Assembly: GCF_014650815.1 (NCBI RefSeq)
Contig: NZ_BMVR01000022.1
Location: forward strand, 39,067-103,066
Source of the DNA: Streptomyces flavofungini
Lineage (GTDB): Bacteria; Actinomycetota; Actinomycetes; Streptomycetales; Streptomycetaceae
Direction of reading: 5' to 3'
Length of the DNA: 64,000 nucleotides
Below are positions 7,430 through 16,714 of the stretch, piece by piece (position 1 is the stretch's first letter; each line of letters begins with the position of its first letter). The position numbers were made by a program, and so were the translations under genes. The notes beneath the pieces were generated by a model that saw only the letters and a list, made by a program, of their open reading frames with translations, was not told the origin of the DNA and ran no database searches.

Positions 7430-10400
7430 CTAGGGGGCCGCGGCGTCGATGGCCTTCACGATGCGCTTGTCCGAGACGGGGTACGCCGTGCCGAGCGCGT
7501 GCGCGAAGTAGCTGACGCGCAGCTCCTCGATCATCCAGCGGATGTCCAGGACCTCACGCGGCACGGGCCGCCCCTGCGGCAACTGCTCCAGGAGCCACGC
7601 GTACTCGTCGCGCATCTCGCGGACCTTCTCCATGCGCGTGGTGTCCCGCTGGACGCTCGTCGGCATCTGCTGGAGCCGACGGTCGGCGGCGACCATGTAG
7701 CGCATCAGGTCGGGCAGTCGGCGCAGCCCCGTCTCCGTGACGAAGCCGGGCTTGACGAGGGCGTCGAGCTGCTCCCGTACGTCCGCGAGGTTCGCGAGCA
7801 GTGCCGGGCTCCTGGTGGACTTCAGGCGCCGCTCGCAGGCCTGCCAGGCGGCGAGGACCTGCTGGACCTGGGCGACGGCGTGCACGGTGGTGTCGACGAT
7901 CTCGGCGCGCACCTTCTCGTACAGCTTGCGGTACGACTCCTCGTCCCAGGCGGGCCCGCCGAAGTCCGCGATGAGCTTGTCCGCGGCGGCCCGCGCGCAG
8001 TCGTCGAAGAGGGCCTGCATGGAGCCGTGCGGGTTGGCCGACAGGGCGAGCTTCTGGGCGTTGGTGAGCTTGTCCTGGGCGAACTTGGCCGGGTTGACCG
8101 GGATGTTGCGCAGGATCAGGCGGCGGGTGCCGCGCCACATCGCGCCCGTCTGCTCCGCCTCGGTGTCGTAGAGGCGCACGGAGACGGTGTCGCCGTCGTC
8201 GACGAGGGCCGGGTAGGCCTTCACGGGCTGGCCCGCACGGCGGGCCTCGAAGACGCGGGAGAGCGAGCCGATCGTCCAGTCGGTGAGTCCGGCGCGCTCC
8301 ACGGACTCCCCGCCGGAGCGCTCGGCCGTCGCGGCGGCGGCCTGCGACAGGGCCTTGCGGGCCTTCGGCTTCAGCCGCAGCTTCAGGGCCTCCAGGTCCT
8401 TGTCCTCGGCCAGCTTGCGGCGCCGCTCGTCGGTCACGCGGAACGTGATCTTCAAGTGGTCCGGTACGCGGGTCAGGTCGAAGTCGTCGCCGTGCACGGG
8501 CACGCCGACCATCTTCTGCAGCTCGCGCCCGAGGGTGACGTGCAGCGGCTCCTGGAGGGGCGTGGCCCGCTTCAGGAACTCCTTGGCGTAGTTGGGCGCG
8601 GGCACGTAGTGGCGGCGGATCGGCTTCGGCAGGGAGCGGATCAGCTCGGTGACGACCTCTTCGCGCAGACCCGGGATCTGCCAGTCGAAGCCGTCGGGCG
8701 CGACCTGGTTGAGCACCTGGAGCGGGATGTGGACGGTCACGCCGTCCGCGTCCGCGCCCGGCTCGAACTGGTACGTCACCTTGAACTTCAGCGGGCCCTG
8801 CCGCCACGAGTCGGGGTAGTCGTTCTTCGACACGTCGCCCGCGCGCTCGTTGATGAGCATCGACCGCTCGAAGTCGAGCAGCTCCGGCTCCTCATGGCGC
8901 TTCTTCTTCCACCACGAGTCGAAGTGCGCGCCCGACACGACGTCTTCGGGCACCCGCTGGTCGTAGAAGTCGAACAGCGTCTCGTCGTCGACGAGGATGT
9001 CGCGGCGCCGGGCGCGGTGCTCCAGCTCCTCGACCTCGGTGAGCAGGCGGCGGTTGTCGGCGAAGAACTTGTGGTGCGTCCGCCAGTCACCCTCGACCAA
9101 GGCGTTGCGAATGAAAAGGTCCCGGGAGACCTCGGGGTCGATGCGGCCGTAGTTCACCTTGCGGTCGGTGACGATCGGGACGCCGTACAGCGTGACCTTC
9201 TCGTACGCCATCACGGCCGCCTGGTCCTTCTCCCAGTGCGGCTCGCTGTACGTGCGCTTCAGCAGGTGCTGGGCCAGCGGCTCGACCCACTCCGGCTCGA
9301 TCTTCGCGTTGACGCGGGCCCACAGCCGGGACGTCTCGACGAGCTCGGCGGACATGATGAAGCGCGGCGGCTTCTTGAAGAGGGCGGAGCCCGGGAACAC
9401 CGCGAACTTGGCGCTGCGGGCGCCCAGATACTCGTTCTTCGCGCCCTCCTTCACGTCCTTCATGCCGACGTGGGAGAGGAGCCCCGCGAGGAGTGAGACA
9501 TGGACGTGCTGTTCGGCCGCGTCGTCCTCGTTGAGGTGGATGTCCATCTGCTTCGCGACCGTGCGCAGCTGGGTGTAGATGTCCTGCCACTCGCGGATGC
9601 GCAGGAAGTTCAGATACTCGCGTTTGCACATGCGGCGGAACGCGGAGGAGCCGAGCTCCTTCTGCTGCTCGCGCACGTACCGCCACATGTTGAGGTAGGC
9701 GAGGAAGTCGGACGTCTCGTCCTTGAAGCGGGCGTGCTGCTGGTCCGCCTGCGTCTGCTTGTCGGCGGGGCGCTCGCGCGGGTCCTGGATGGACAGCGCG
9801 GCCGCGATCACCATGACCTCGCGCACGCAGCCGTTCTTGTCGGCCTCCAGGACCATCCGGGCGAGGCGCGGGTCCACGGGGAGCTGGGCGAGCTTGCGGC
9901 CCTGCTGCGTGAGGCGCTTCTTCGGGTCCTTCTGGCCGGGGTCGAGCGCGCCCAGCTCCTGGAGGAGCTGCACGCCGTCGCGGATGTTGCGGTGGTCCGG
10001 CGGATCGATGAAGGGGAACTTCTCGATGTCGCCGAGCCCGGCCGCGGTCATCTGGAGGATGACGGAGGCGAGGTTCGTACGGAGGATCTCCGCGTCCGTG
10101 AACTCGGGGCGGGCGAGGAAGTCGTCCTCCGAGTACAGCCGGATGCAGATGCCGTCCGACGTACGGCCGCAGCGGCCCTTGCGCTGGTTGGCGCTGGCCT
10201 GGCTGACCGCCTCGATGGGCAGGCGCTGCACCTTGGTGCGGTGGCTGTAGCGGGAGATGCGGGCGGTGCCCGGGTCGATGACGTACTTGATGCCCGGGAC
10301 GGTCAGGGAGGTCTCGGCGACGTTGGTCGCGAGGACGATTCTTCGGCCCGTGTGCTGCTGGAAGACGCGGTGCTGTTCCGCGTGCGAGAGGCGCGCGTAC

Positions 10401-11374
10401 AGGGGGAGCACTTCCGTGAACCGGTAGTTCTTCTTGTTCAGCGCGTCCGCCGTGTCGCGGATCTCGCGCTCGCCGGACAGGAAGACCAGGATGTCGCCCT
10501 TGCCCTCGCCCTGCAGCTCCTCGACGGCGTCCGTGATCGCGGTGATCTGGTCGCGGTCCGGGTCGTCGTTGTCCTCTTCGAGGAGCGGGCGGTACCGCAC
10601 CTCCACCGGATACGTGCGCCCGCTGACCTCGACGATCGGCGCGTCCCCGAAGTGCCGCGAGAAGCGCTCCGGGTCGATGGTCGCGGAGGTGATCACGACC
10701 TTCAGGTCCGGGCGCTTGGGCAGCAGCTGGGCGAGATACCCCAGCAGGAAGTCGATGTTCAGGGACCGCTCGTGGGCCTCGTCGATGATGATCGTGTCGT
10801 ACGCGCGCAGCTCGCGGTCCGTCTGGATCTCGGCGAGCAGGATGCCGTCCGTCATCAGCTTCACGTACGTGCTGTTCGGGTTCACCTGGTCGGTGAAGCG
10901 GACCTTCCAGCCGACCGCCTCGCCGAGCGGCGTGTTCAGCTCCTCCGCCACCCGCTCCGCCACCGTGCGCGCCGCGATCCGGCGCGGCTGCGTGTGGCCG
11001 ATCAGGCCGCGCACGCCCCGGCCCAGCTCCAGACAGATCTTCGGGATCTGGGTCGTCTTGCCCGAGCCCGTCTCACCCGCGACGATCACGACCTGGTGGT
11101 CGCGGATCGCCGCCAGGATGTCGTCCTTCTTCTGGCTGACCGGCAGTTGCTCCGGGTACGTGATCGCGGGCACGCCCGTGGCGCGGCCCGCCATGCGGGC
11201 CGCGGCCTTCTCGACGTCCTCCGCGATCTCCGTGAGGACGGCCGCGCGGGCCTCGGGCTTGCGGATCCGGCGCGCACCTTCGAGCCGCCGGCCGATCCGG
11301 TGCTCATCGCGCAGCGAGAGCTCCGTCAGGCGGGGGGCGAGGGCGTCGAGGGTGAGGGCGGGCTGCGTAGACAT
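7430..11374 (-). CDS. hrpA: ATP-dependent RNA helicase HrpA (DEAH box)
   Basis: 1314 aa, the normal length for HrpA-type helicases, which unwind RNA and act in RNA processing and ribosome-collision rescue in other bacteria. Walker A GETGSGKTT at about residues 100-108, DEAH within IIIDEAHERSLNIDF (about 198-201), SAT in ITSATIDPERF, and motif VI QRKGRCGRTSDG. These are followed by winged-helix/ratchet, OB and the long DUF3418 C-terminal region typical of HrpA. ATG 11374 gives MSTQPALTLDALAPRL. All plus-strand frames over this gene are shadows. Confidence 0.96.
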   Translation of the reverse strand: MSTQPALTLDALAPRLTELSLRDEHRIGRRLEGARRIRKPEARAAVLTEIAEDVEKAAARMAGRATGVPAITYPEQLPVSQKKDDILAAIRDHQVVIVAGETGSGKTTQIPKICLELGRGVRGLIGHTQPRRIAARTVAERVAEELNTPLGEAVGWKVRFTDQVNPNSTYVKLMTDGILLAEIQTDRELRAYDTIIIDEAHERSLNIDFLLGYLAQLLPKRPDLKVVITSATIDPERFSRHFGDAPIVEVSGRTYPVEVRYRPLLEEDNDDPDRDQITAITDAVEELQGEGKGDILVFLSGEREIRDTADALNKKNYRFTEVLPLYARLSHAEQHRVFQQHTGRRIVLATNVAETSLTVPGIKYVIDPGTARISRYSHRTKVQRLPIEAVSQASANQRKGRCGRTSDGICIRLYSEDDFLARPEFTDAEILRTNLASVILQMTAAGLGDIEKFPFIDPPDHRNIRDGVQLLQELGALDPGQKDPKKRLTQQGRKLAQLPVDPRLARMVLEADKNGCVREVMVIAAALSIQDPRERPADKQTQADQQHARFKDETSDFLAYLNMWRYVREQQKELGSSAFRRMCKREYLNFLRIREWQDIYTQLRTVAKQMDIHLNEDDAAEQHVHVSLLAGLLSHVGMKDVKEGAKNEYLGARSAKFAVFPGSALFKKPPRFIMSAELVETSRLWARVNAKIEPEWVEPLAQHLLKRTYSEPHWEKDQAAVMAYEKVTLYGVPIVTDRKVNYGRIDPEVSRDLFIRNALVEGDWRTHHKFFADNRRLLTEVEELEHRARRRDILVDDETLFDFYDQRVPEDVVSGAHFDSWWKKKRHEEPELLDFERSMLINERAGDVSKNDYPDSWRQGPLKFKVTYQFEPGADADGVTVHIPLQVLNQVAPDGFDWQIPGLREEVVTELIRSLPKPIRRHYVPAPNYAKEFLKRATPLQEPLHVTLGRELQKMVGVPVHGDDFDLTRVPDHLKITFRVTDERRRKLAEDKDLEALKLRLKPKARKALSQAAAATAERSGGESVERAGLTDWTIGSLSRVFEARRAGQPVKAYPALVDDGDTVSVRLYDTEAEQTGAMWRGTRRLILRNIPVNPAKFAQDKLTNAQKLALSANPHGSMQALFDDCARAAADKLIADFGGPAWDEESYRKLYEKVRAEIVDTTVHAVAQVQQVLAAWQACERRLKSTRSPALLANLADVREQLDALVKPGFVTETGLRRLPDLMRYMVAADRRLQQMPTSVQRDTTRMEKVREMRDEYAWLLEQLPQGRPVPREVLDIRWMIEELRVSYFAHALGTAYPVSDKRIVKAIDAAAP

Positions 11375-11457
11375 ACGCGGTCCAGGATCTCACCCGGTGC
11401 TCGGGAACGGCCAACCGATTTCCCGTGGGGCACGGGGGAACACGTACGATTCCGGGC

Positions 11458-11937
11458 ATGTGGTCCCGGGCCCGGCTTGCGTGGTGCCCCCTGGTGGGGG
11501 TGCTGGTCGTCGTGCTCGGGCTCGGGGTGCTCTGCGGCTCCGCCGGGGCTGCGGGGTCCGGCGCGGGCGCCAGGGCCGGGGCTTTCGGGTACGCCGTCGA
11601 CGCCCGGGCCGGGGCCGCGGATGCTCTGGCCGGGGCCCCCGAGGGGCAGGTGGCCGCCGCCGCGGGCCAGGTCTTCGCCGCCGGGGTTCAGGCCCTGGCC
11701 GAGGAAGGCCACGGTGTGCCCGGGTGCGGCCGGGGTGGCGAGAAGGGCGACGGGCAGCGGCCCGCCGCGCCGCCGCGGTCCCCCTCCTCGTACGAGCTGC
11801 TTCCCGCTCTCTACGACACCCGCGCCGCCGCCGTCGCCTGGATCTGCGACCCGGCCGTTCTGACCGTCTCGCCCGGCCGCGCGCCGCCCGCGCTGGTGCC
11901 GCCCTCGCCGATGGACCTCTCCGTTCTGCGCGTGTAG
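11458..11937 (+). CDS. Small exported hypothetical protein
   Basis: 159 aa. The N-terminus MWSRARLAWCPLVGVLVVV begins a signal-peptide-like hydrophobic stretch, followed by a small-residue cleavage region (SAGAAGSGAGA). VLCGS is not a canonical lipobox, so lipidation is doubtful. The mature part is Ala/Gly-rich with two later cysteines (GCGRG, WICDP). It is divergent from hrpA with 83 bp between starts, and upstream of the redox pair. Function unknown. Confidence 0.65.
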   Translation: MWSRARLAWCPLVGVLVVVLGLGVLCGSAGAAGSGAGARAGAFGYAVDARAGAADALAGAPEGQVAAAAGQVFAAGVQALAEEGHGVPGCGRGGEKGDGQRPAAPPRSPSSYELLPALYDTRAAAVAWICDPAVLTVSPGRAPPALVPPSPMDLSVLRV

Positions 11938-12003
11938 GAGGCCCCTGTCCCAGGGGCCCCTCAGCTACGTACGCACCACACGCAACAGGAGAAGTGCATC
12001 ACC

Positions 12004-12861
12004 ATGTCGTCAGCCACGGGCAAGACGCCCGGATCCACCAGCAAGGCGTCCGCCCGCGCCCAGCAGGCCGCCCGCGAGAAGGCCGCCGCCCGCAAGAAGA
12101 AGAACATCGCCGTCGTCGCGGGTGTGGTCGTCGTCGCCGCGATCCTCGGTGTCGCCTCGTACACCGCCGGCAAGCCCGAGAAGCCGTCCACCGCCACCGC
12201 CGAGAAGTCCTCCGGCTCCGGCGACTCCGGCGCCGCCCCGCGCGAAGGCGTCTACCCCGAGCTCGCCGCGCTCGCCCGCCGCGAAGCCAAGGACCCGCTC
12301 GCCCAGGGCAAGGCCGACGCGCCCGTCGTCATGATCGAGTACGCCGACTTCAAGTGCGGCTTCTGCGGGAAGTTCGCCCGCGACACCGAGCCGGACCTCG
12401 TCAAGAAGTACGTCGACGACGGCACCCTGCGCATCGAGTGGCGGAACTTCCCCATCTTCGGCGAGGACTCCGAGCGGGCCGCCCGTGGCGCCTGGGCCGC
12501 GGGGCGGCAGGGCAAGTTCTGGGAGTTCCACGAGGCCGCCTACGCCGACGGGGCCAAGGAGAAGGGCTTCGGGGACGGGCGGCTGAAGGAGTTGGCCCGG
12601 GAGGCCGGGGTCGGGGACGTCGAGCGGTTCGCCCGGGACGCGGACGGCGCGGGGGCTCGGGCCGCCGTGAAGAAGGACCAGGAGGAGGGGTACAAGCTGG
12701 GCGCCACCTCCACGCCTTCGTTCATCGTCAACGGGCAGCCGATTGCCGGGGCGCAGCCTGACGCCGTGTTCGAGCAGGCCATCGAGGCTGCGAAGGCCGA
12801 CGCTGCCAAGGGTGGCGCGTCGGGTAAGGGTGGTGCGGCGGGCAAGGGTGGCGGCAAGTGA
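12004..12861 (+). CDS. Membrane-anchored DsbA-like thiol-disulfide oxidoreductase
   Basis: 285 aa. A basic cytoplasmic N-terminus (AREKAAARKKKN), one transmembrane helix (VVAGVVVVAAILGVASYTAG, about residues 40-58), then an extracytoplasmic thioredoxin fold of the DsbA/DSBA-like type. The active site CGFC lies in EYADFKCGFCGKF (about residue 117) and the cis-Pro loop in ATSTPSFIVNG. The C-terminus is Lys/Gly/Ala-rich. The stop overlaps the start of the next gene (GTGA), so the two are translationally coupled. Likely oxidises or reduces exported thiols; direction cannot be read from sequence. Confidence 0.9.
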   Translation: MSSATGKTPGSTSKASARAQQAAREKAAARKKKNIAVVAGVVVVAAILGVASYTAGKPEKPSTATAEKSSGSGDSGAAPREGVYPELAALARREAKDPLAQGKADAPVVMIEYADFKCGFCGKFARDTEPDLVKKYVDDGTLRIEWRNFPIFGEDSERAARGAWAAGRQGKFWEFHEAAYADGAKEKGFGDGRLKELAREAGVGDVERFARDADGAGARAAVKKDQEEGYKLGATSTPSFIVNGQPIAGAQPDAVFEQAIEAAKADAAKGGASGKGGAAGKGGGK

Positions 12862-13700
12862 GCCCCGATGTGGGGTACTTCGCCGCTTTTCTGGCGGGGT
12901 TGCTGGCGTTGGTCAGTCCGTGCAGTGCGCTGTTGCTGCCCGCCTTCTTCGCCTACTCCATCGACTCGACTTCACGGCTTCTCGCTCGTACCGGCATCTT
13001 CTACGCCGGGCTCGCCACGACGCTCGTGCCGTTGGGCGCCGCCGGGTCCGTGGCCGGGCGGTTCTTCTTCGGGCATCGGGAGCAGTTGGTCTTCTGGGCC
13101 GGGTGGCTGATCATCGCGCTCGGTGTCGCGCAGGTGGTGGGCCTCGGCTTCGCCTCGCGGCGCATGGCCGAGCTGTCCGGGCGGATCCGGCCCACCACGG
13201 CTGTGTCCGTGTACGCGCTCGGGGCCGTGTACGGACTCGCCGGGTTCTGCGCCGGGCCGATCCTCGGGAGCGTGCTCACCGTGGCGGCCGTGAGCGGCAG
13301 TCCCGTGTACGGGGGCGCGCTGCTTGCCGTGTACGCCCTGGGGATGGCGGTGCCGTTGTTCGTTCTCGCCGTGCTGTGGGAGCGGTTCGAGCTGGGGCGG
13401 CGGCGGTGGCTGCGGGGGCGGGTGTTCCGGGTGGGGCGCTTTGAGCTGCATACGACGTCGGTGCTGTCCGGGCTGTTCTTCGTGCTGCTCGGGGGGCTGT
13501 TCCTGGCCTACGACGGGGCTGCCGCGTTGCCGGGGCTGCTGGATGTGGACGACTCGTTCGCGGTGCAGGAGTGGGCCGGGCGGCTCGGGGACGCCGTGCC
13601 GGACTGGGTGATGCTGGTGGGCGTCGTCGTGGTGGTGGGCGCCGTGGTGCTGCTGCGGCGGCGCCGGTCCGCCGCGGCGGAGGCCGACGCGTCCGGCTAG
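12858..13700 (+). CDS. CcdA/DsbD-type thiol transporter
   Basis: A 280-aa integral membrane protein with about six to seven hydrophobic segments. The paired motifs SPCSALLLPAFF (helix 1) and GLAGFCAGPILGS (helix 4) each carry one redox cysteine, as in CcdA proteins that pass electrons from cytoplasmic thioredoxin across the membrane. Start GTG 12858 overlaps the previous stop by 4 bp. Partner of the DsbA-like protein upstream; the pair probably supplies reductant to that protein or to cytochrome c maturation. Confidence 0.9.
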   Translation: MSPDVGYFAAFLAGLLALVSPCSALLLPAFFAYSIDSTSRLLARTGIFYAGLATTLVPLGAAGSVAGRFFFGHREQLVFWAGWLIIALGVAQVVGLGFASRRMAELSGRIRPTTAVSVYALGAVYGLAGFCAGPILGSVLTVAAVSGSPVYGGALLAVYALGMAVPLFVLAVLWERFELGRRRWLRGRVFRVGRFELHTTSVLSGLFFVLLGGLFLAYDGAAALPGLLDVDDSFAVQEWAGRLGDAVPDWVMLVGVVVVVGAVVLLRRRRSAAAEADASG

Positions 13701-14037
13701 CCGGGTCCGTCGGGGGTGCGGTCTCTTCGCCCTCCGTCCGGTTCGGGGGCGGGGCCGCGCCGGTATGTCCGTGCTCGCGTGTGTGGCATCGCAGGCAGCT
13801 TCTGTACGTCCATCGCGGTCGTCCGAGCTGCGCGCGGACATACCGGCACGTTCCCTGCGGTCCGGTTCGCGGGGATCGGTCCGGTGGGGGGTTTCCCGTC
13901 CGGCTTGCGGTCCGGTGGGCGGCGGTGCCTGCCGTCCTGCCCTGTGGGCAGCTGGGCCGCCAGGGGCGGCACGGGTGGGCACAGGCCCGGCCGACGGCGC
14001 CCGTGGTGTGGGTGAGGGGGAGAGAGGGGGGAACGAC
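13701..14037. other. Gene-free stretch with a 13-bp inverted repeat
   Basis: 337 bp without a credible gene. It holds a perfect 13-bp inverted repeat (13759-13771 GCCGGTATGTCCG and 13835-13847) spaced by 63 bp. The enclosed DNA has no obvious hairpin or gene. Confidence 0.45.
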
Positions 14038-14064
14038 GAAGGCCCCGTCCTGGACGGGGCCTTC
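14038..14064 (-). terminator. Terminator of tRNA Glu-Asp-Phe cluster
   Basis: A perfect 12-bp stem GAAGGCCCCGTC (14038-14049 with 14053-14064) and 3-nt loop, 7 bp beyond the tRNA-Phe 3' end on the minus strand. Confidence 0.8.
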
Positions 14065-14071
14065 GGTGAAG

Positions 14072-14145
14072 TGGCTGGGGCCGGGATCGAACCGGCGACC
14101 TATCGCTTTTCAGGCGATCGCTCGTACCAACTGAGCTACCCAGCC
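14072..14145 (-). tRNA. tRNA-Phe (GAA)
   Basis: A 74-nt cloverleaf on the minus strand with acceptor GGCTGGG/CCCAGCC, anticodon loop CTGAAAA (GAA) and TΨC arm GCCGGTTCGATCCCGGC. No encoded CCA. Third gene of the cluster. Confidence 0.97.
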
Positions 14146-14172
14146 ACGCGACCCCGCGAGCGGGGTCGCAAG

Positions 14173-14247
14173 CGGTCCTGACGGGATTTGAACCCGCGGC
14201 CTCCACCTTGACAGGGTGGCGAGCACTCCAAACTGCTCCACAGGACC
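14173..14247 (-). tRNA. tRNA-Asp (GTC), second copy
   Basis: Identical over all 75 nt to the tRNA-Asp at 7247-7321, with anticodon GTC. It lies between tRNA-Glu and tRNA-Phe, 27 bp from the latter. Confidence 0.97.
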
Positions 14248-14285
14248 AAGCTTTGTGCGAGCACAAGTCTCGCACAGGTGTTGCG

Positions 14286-14358
14286 TGCCCCCAACGGGAT
14301 TCGAACCCGTGCTACCGCCTTGAAAGGGCGGCGTCCTGGGCCACTAGACGATGAGGGC
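14286..14358 (-). tRNA. tRNA-Glu (TTC)
   Basis: A 73-nt cloverleaf on the minus strand with acceptor GCCCTCA/TGGGGGC, anticodon loop CTTTCAA (TTC) and discriminator A. First tRNA of the minus-strand cluster. Confidence 0.97.
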
Positions 14359-14440
14359 TAAGAGGCCCGCCGTGGGCGCTTTGCAGCGCGTCGGGGACGT
14401 GAGAAGCATATGGGATGGGGGGAGGGATCGCCAAAACGGT

Positions 14441-16000
14441 TTACGAGGGCGGCACCGGGGGCGGTGTCGAGGGGTCGGCGCCGGGCTGGTTCTCCTTGGG
14501 CAGATGGCGGCTGACCTCCGCCTTCGTGAGGCCGAGCCCGCCGAGTTTGATCTCGTCCCAGGCCTGCAGGCGCTTGGTCGCGCGGTCCAGGTAGAGGACG
14601 GACGTCTCGACCGGGTCGGGGTGCTCGCCCTCGACCGCGCGCAGTCCGCTCCCGCCCGTCGACCCCTCGATGCGCAGCCGCGTCCCCTCGTCCATGACCT
14701 CCATCTCCTGGTGGTGCACGTGCCCCGCGAGCACCAGCGGCACCGTGCCGTCCGTCTTCCGCGCGGCCGTCGGGTTGTGCGTGACCGCGATGTCGACGGG
14801 GGTGCCCTCGGCCGCCTGGTCGCGCAGCGACGTGGCGAGGTTGAGGCCCGCCATCTCCTCGACCGGGTTGCCCTCCTGCGGGACCGAGCGGTCCGGGGTG
14901 AACTCGGGGTCCCCGATGCCCGCGAAGCGCAGTCCGGCTACGTCCGCGGGCTTCCCGCCGTCCAGGACGTGCGTGTTCTTGAGCTTCTTCAGATAGCGCT
15001 GCGTCGCCGTCGAGTCGTGGTTGCCGCGCACCCACACGTAGGGCGCGCCCAGGTCCTCGATCGGGTCCAGGAAGGCGTTCTCGGCGGCGGTGCCGTGGTC
15101 CATGGTGTCGCCGGAGTCGACGATGACGTCGATCTCGTACTGCTCGACCAGTGAGGAGATGATCTTCCAGCTCGCCGGGTTCAGGTGGATGTCCGACACG
15201 TGGAGCAGGCGGATGGTGGAGGGGTCGGGTTCGTACGCGGGGAGGGTCGACGTGACGTCGTACAGCTTCGTCACGTTCGTGACCAGGCGTGCCAACTCCC
15301 TTTGGTAGACGTCGAATTCGCTCACGATGTTGCGTGCGTTGCCGACGACCGAAGGGGCGCTGCTGAGCAGGCCGGAGAACTTCGGCTCCAGGACCGATTT
15401 GGGGTTCCAGGTCGCGTACGCCGCCGTGCCCGACGCCGCCAGGAGCGCGAGGGCCAGGCCGCCCGCCGCCAGCGCCCTGCGCGGTCTGCGGTACACCGCC
15501 AGGCCCAGTGCCGTCGCGCCCGCGACCACGGCCGCGCAGGAACGCACCGCCAGATTGAGCGTGCCGGTGACGACGTCCCCCGCCACCTCCTCCTGCATCC
15601 CCGAGATCCGCTCCGGATGGTCGACCAACGCCTCCGAACGCACCGGATCCAGGCGGTCCACCTCGACGTCCAGGCGGATCGGCGCCACGTGCGAGTTCAG
15701 CTCCAGGGCGCCGAGCGGGGACACGTCGATCTTCGTGCCGCCGGTGAGGGACGGGCGCAGCTGCATGCGCGTGTCCATGGGCCCCACGGACGTACGTACG
15801 CTGCCGACGACCAGCAGCCCGAGCCAGGCCCCCAGCAGCACCACCGCCACCAGGCCCAGCGCACGCCCGAACGGGTGCGGGGTGCTGGTGAGGTTCGTGG
15901 TGGGGGGCGTGTGGGCCGCGCGGTAGCGGCGTACGAGAGCGGTCGTCGCCCCGCGCAGGCCGCGCAGGTTCCGCAGAACGACCGTGACGTCGCGCCCCAT
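14441..16000 (-). CDS. Membrane-anchored metallophosphoesterase
   Basis: About 519 aa from ATG 16000 (MGRDVTVVLRNLRGL); the frame remains open to another ATG at 16054, so the start is uncertain. A first membrane helix (LGLVAVVLLGAWLGLLVVG), an extracytoplasmic stretch, and a second hydrophobic region (SCAAVVAGATALGLAVYR, AAGGLALALLAASG) precede a calcineurin-like domain. Metal ligands are HVSDIHLN, SGDTMDHG, WVRGNHDST and LAGHVHHQE. The substrate is unknown; the domain would face outside or the membrane surface. It is the first gene left of the tRNA-Glu promoter region. Confidence 0.9.
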   Translation of the reverse strand: MGRDVTVVLRNLRGLRGATTALVRRYRAAHTPPTTNLTSTPHPFGRALGLVAVVLLGAWLGLLVVGSVRTSVGPMDTRMQLRPSLTGGTKIDVSPLGALELNSHVAPIRLDVEVDRLDPVRSEALVDHPERISGMQEEVAGDVVTGTLNLAVRSCAAVVAGATALGLAVYRRPRRALAAGGLALALLAASGTAAYATWNPKSVLEPKFSGLLSSAPSVVGNARNIVSEFDVYQRELARLVTNVTKLYDVTSTLPAYEPDPSTIRLLHVSDIHLNPASWKIISSLVEQYEIDVIVDSGDTMDHGTAAENAFLDPIEDLGAPYVWVRGNHDSTATQRYLKKLKNTHVLDGGKPADVAGLRFAGIGDPEFTPDRSVPQEGNPVEEMAGLNLATSLRDQAAEGTPVDIAVTHNPTAARKTDGTVPLVLAGHVHHQEMEVMDEGTRLRIEGSTGGSGLRAVEGEHPDPVETSVLYLDRATKRLQAWDEIKLGGLGLTKAEVSRHLPKENQPGADPSTPPPVPPS

Positions 16001-16125
16001 TGGGCCCGTATGCCCATACGGGGTGGTAGCTATGCCCGTGCCGGGCGGGCGCACGGCTCGTCGGGGGCACGGTCGCCGCTCCCGCGCGCGGCTGATTCCG
16101 GCCGGGGCGGCGGCGATGGTGGGGC

Positions 16126-16494
16126 GTGGCGGACAATGGGCGGGTGCTGGAGATGACGCGCGAGGAGTTCGAGGAACTGGTGGCCGAGGCGCTCGACCGG
16201 ATTCCTCCCGAGCTGACGCGGCTCATGGACAACGTCGCGGTGTTCGTCGAGGACGAACCGCCGAGCGACGATCCCGAGCTGCTTGGGCTGTACGAGGGAA
16301 CTCCGCTCACCGATCGCGGGGAGTGGTACGCCGGGGTGCTGCCCGATCGCATCACCATCTACCGGGGGCCCACCCTGCGGATGTGCGAGTCGCGCGAGGA
16401 CGTCGTCGCCGAGACCGAGATCACTGTGGTGCACGAGGTGGCGCATCACTTCGGGATCGATGATGAGCGGTTGCACGCGCTGGGGTACGGCTAG
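16126..16494 (+). CDS. Small zincin-like metallopeptidase family protein
   Basis: About 122 aa from GTG 16126; GTG 16144 and ATG 16153 are equally possible starts. The C-terminus carries HEVAHHFGIDDERLHALGYG, the HExxHxxGxxD zinc motif of the actinobacterial metallopeptidase (DUF1025/zincin-like) family. The body (MTREEFEELVAEALDRIPPE) and length are typical. No signal peptide, so cytoplasmic. It is divergent from the phosphoesterase. The last codons and stop are part of a 27-bp tandem repeat. Confidence 0.88.
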   Translation: MADNGRVLEMTREEFEELVAEALDRIPPELTRLMDNVAVFVEDEPPSDDPELLGLYEGTPLTDRGEWYAGVLPDRITIYRGPTLRMCESREDVVAETEITVVHEVAHHFGIDDERLHALGYG

Positions 16495-16551
16495 CGGTCG
16501 CAGGCGCTGGGGTACGGCTGACGGTCGCAGGCGTGGGGGTACGGCTGAGGT
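16477..16551 (+). repeat. 27-bp tandem repeat over the 3' end of the metallopeptidase gene
   Basis: Units 16477-16503 and 16504-16530 (GCGCTGGGGTACGGCT..CGGTCGCAG) are followed by a partial unit 16531-16551. Each unit ends the same reading (LGYG) with its own stop (TAG, TGA, TGA), so the second and third copies lie outside the gene. Confidence 0.85.
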
Positions 16552-16714
16552 CCCGCGGCACGGCTGAGGCCGGGGGTTCTGACGCTTCGGGTGCGGTGCG
16601 GCCGGGGCTTCGGTCACAGGTCGGGTGCGGGTGCCACCGGTCCGTGTCCTCTTGCGGGGCGCGGGAGTTGGGCAGGGCGTCCCTTCCCCCCAGCGCCTTC
16701 GGAGGTGCTCGGCC

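Noticed and set aside
9500..11863. 787-codon plus-strand open frame over hrpA
   Set aside because: Shadow of hrpA on the opposite strand; Arg/Val/Leu/Asp-rich low-complexity translation with no domain.
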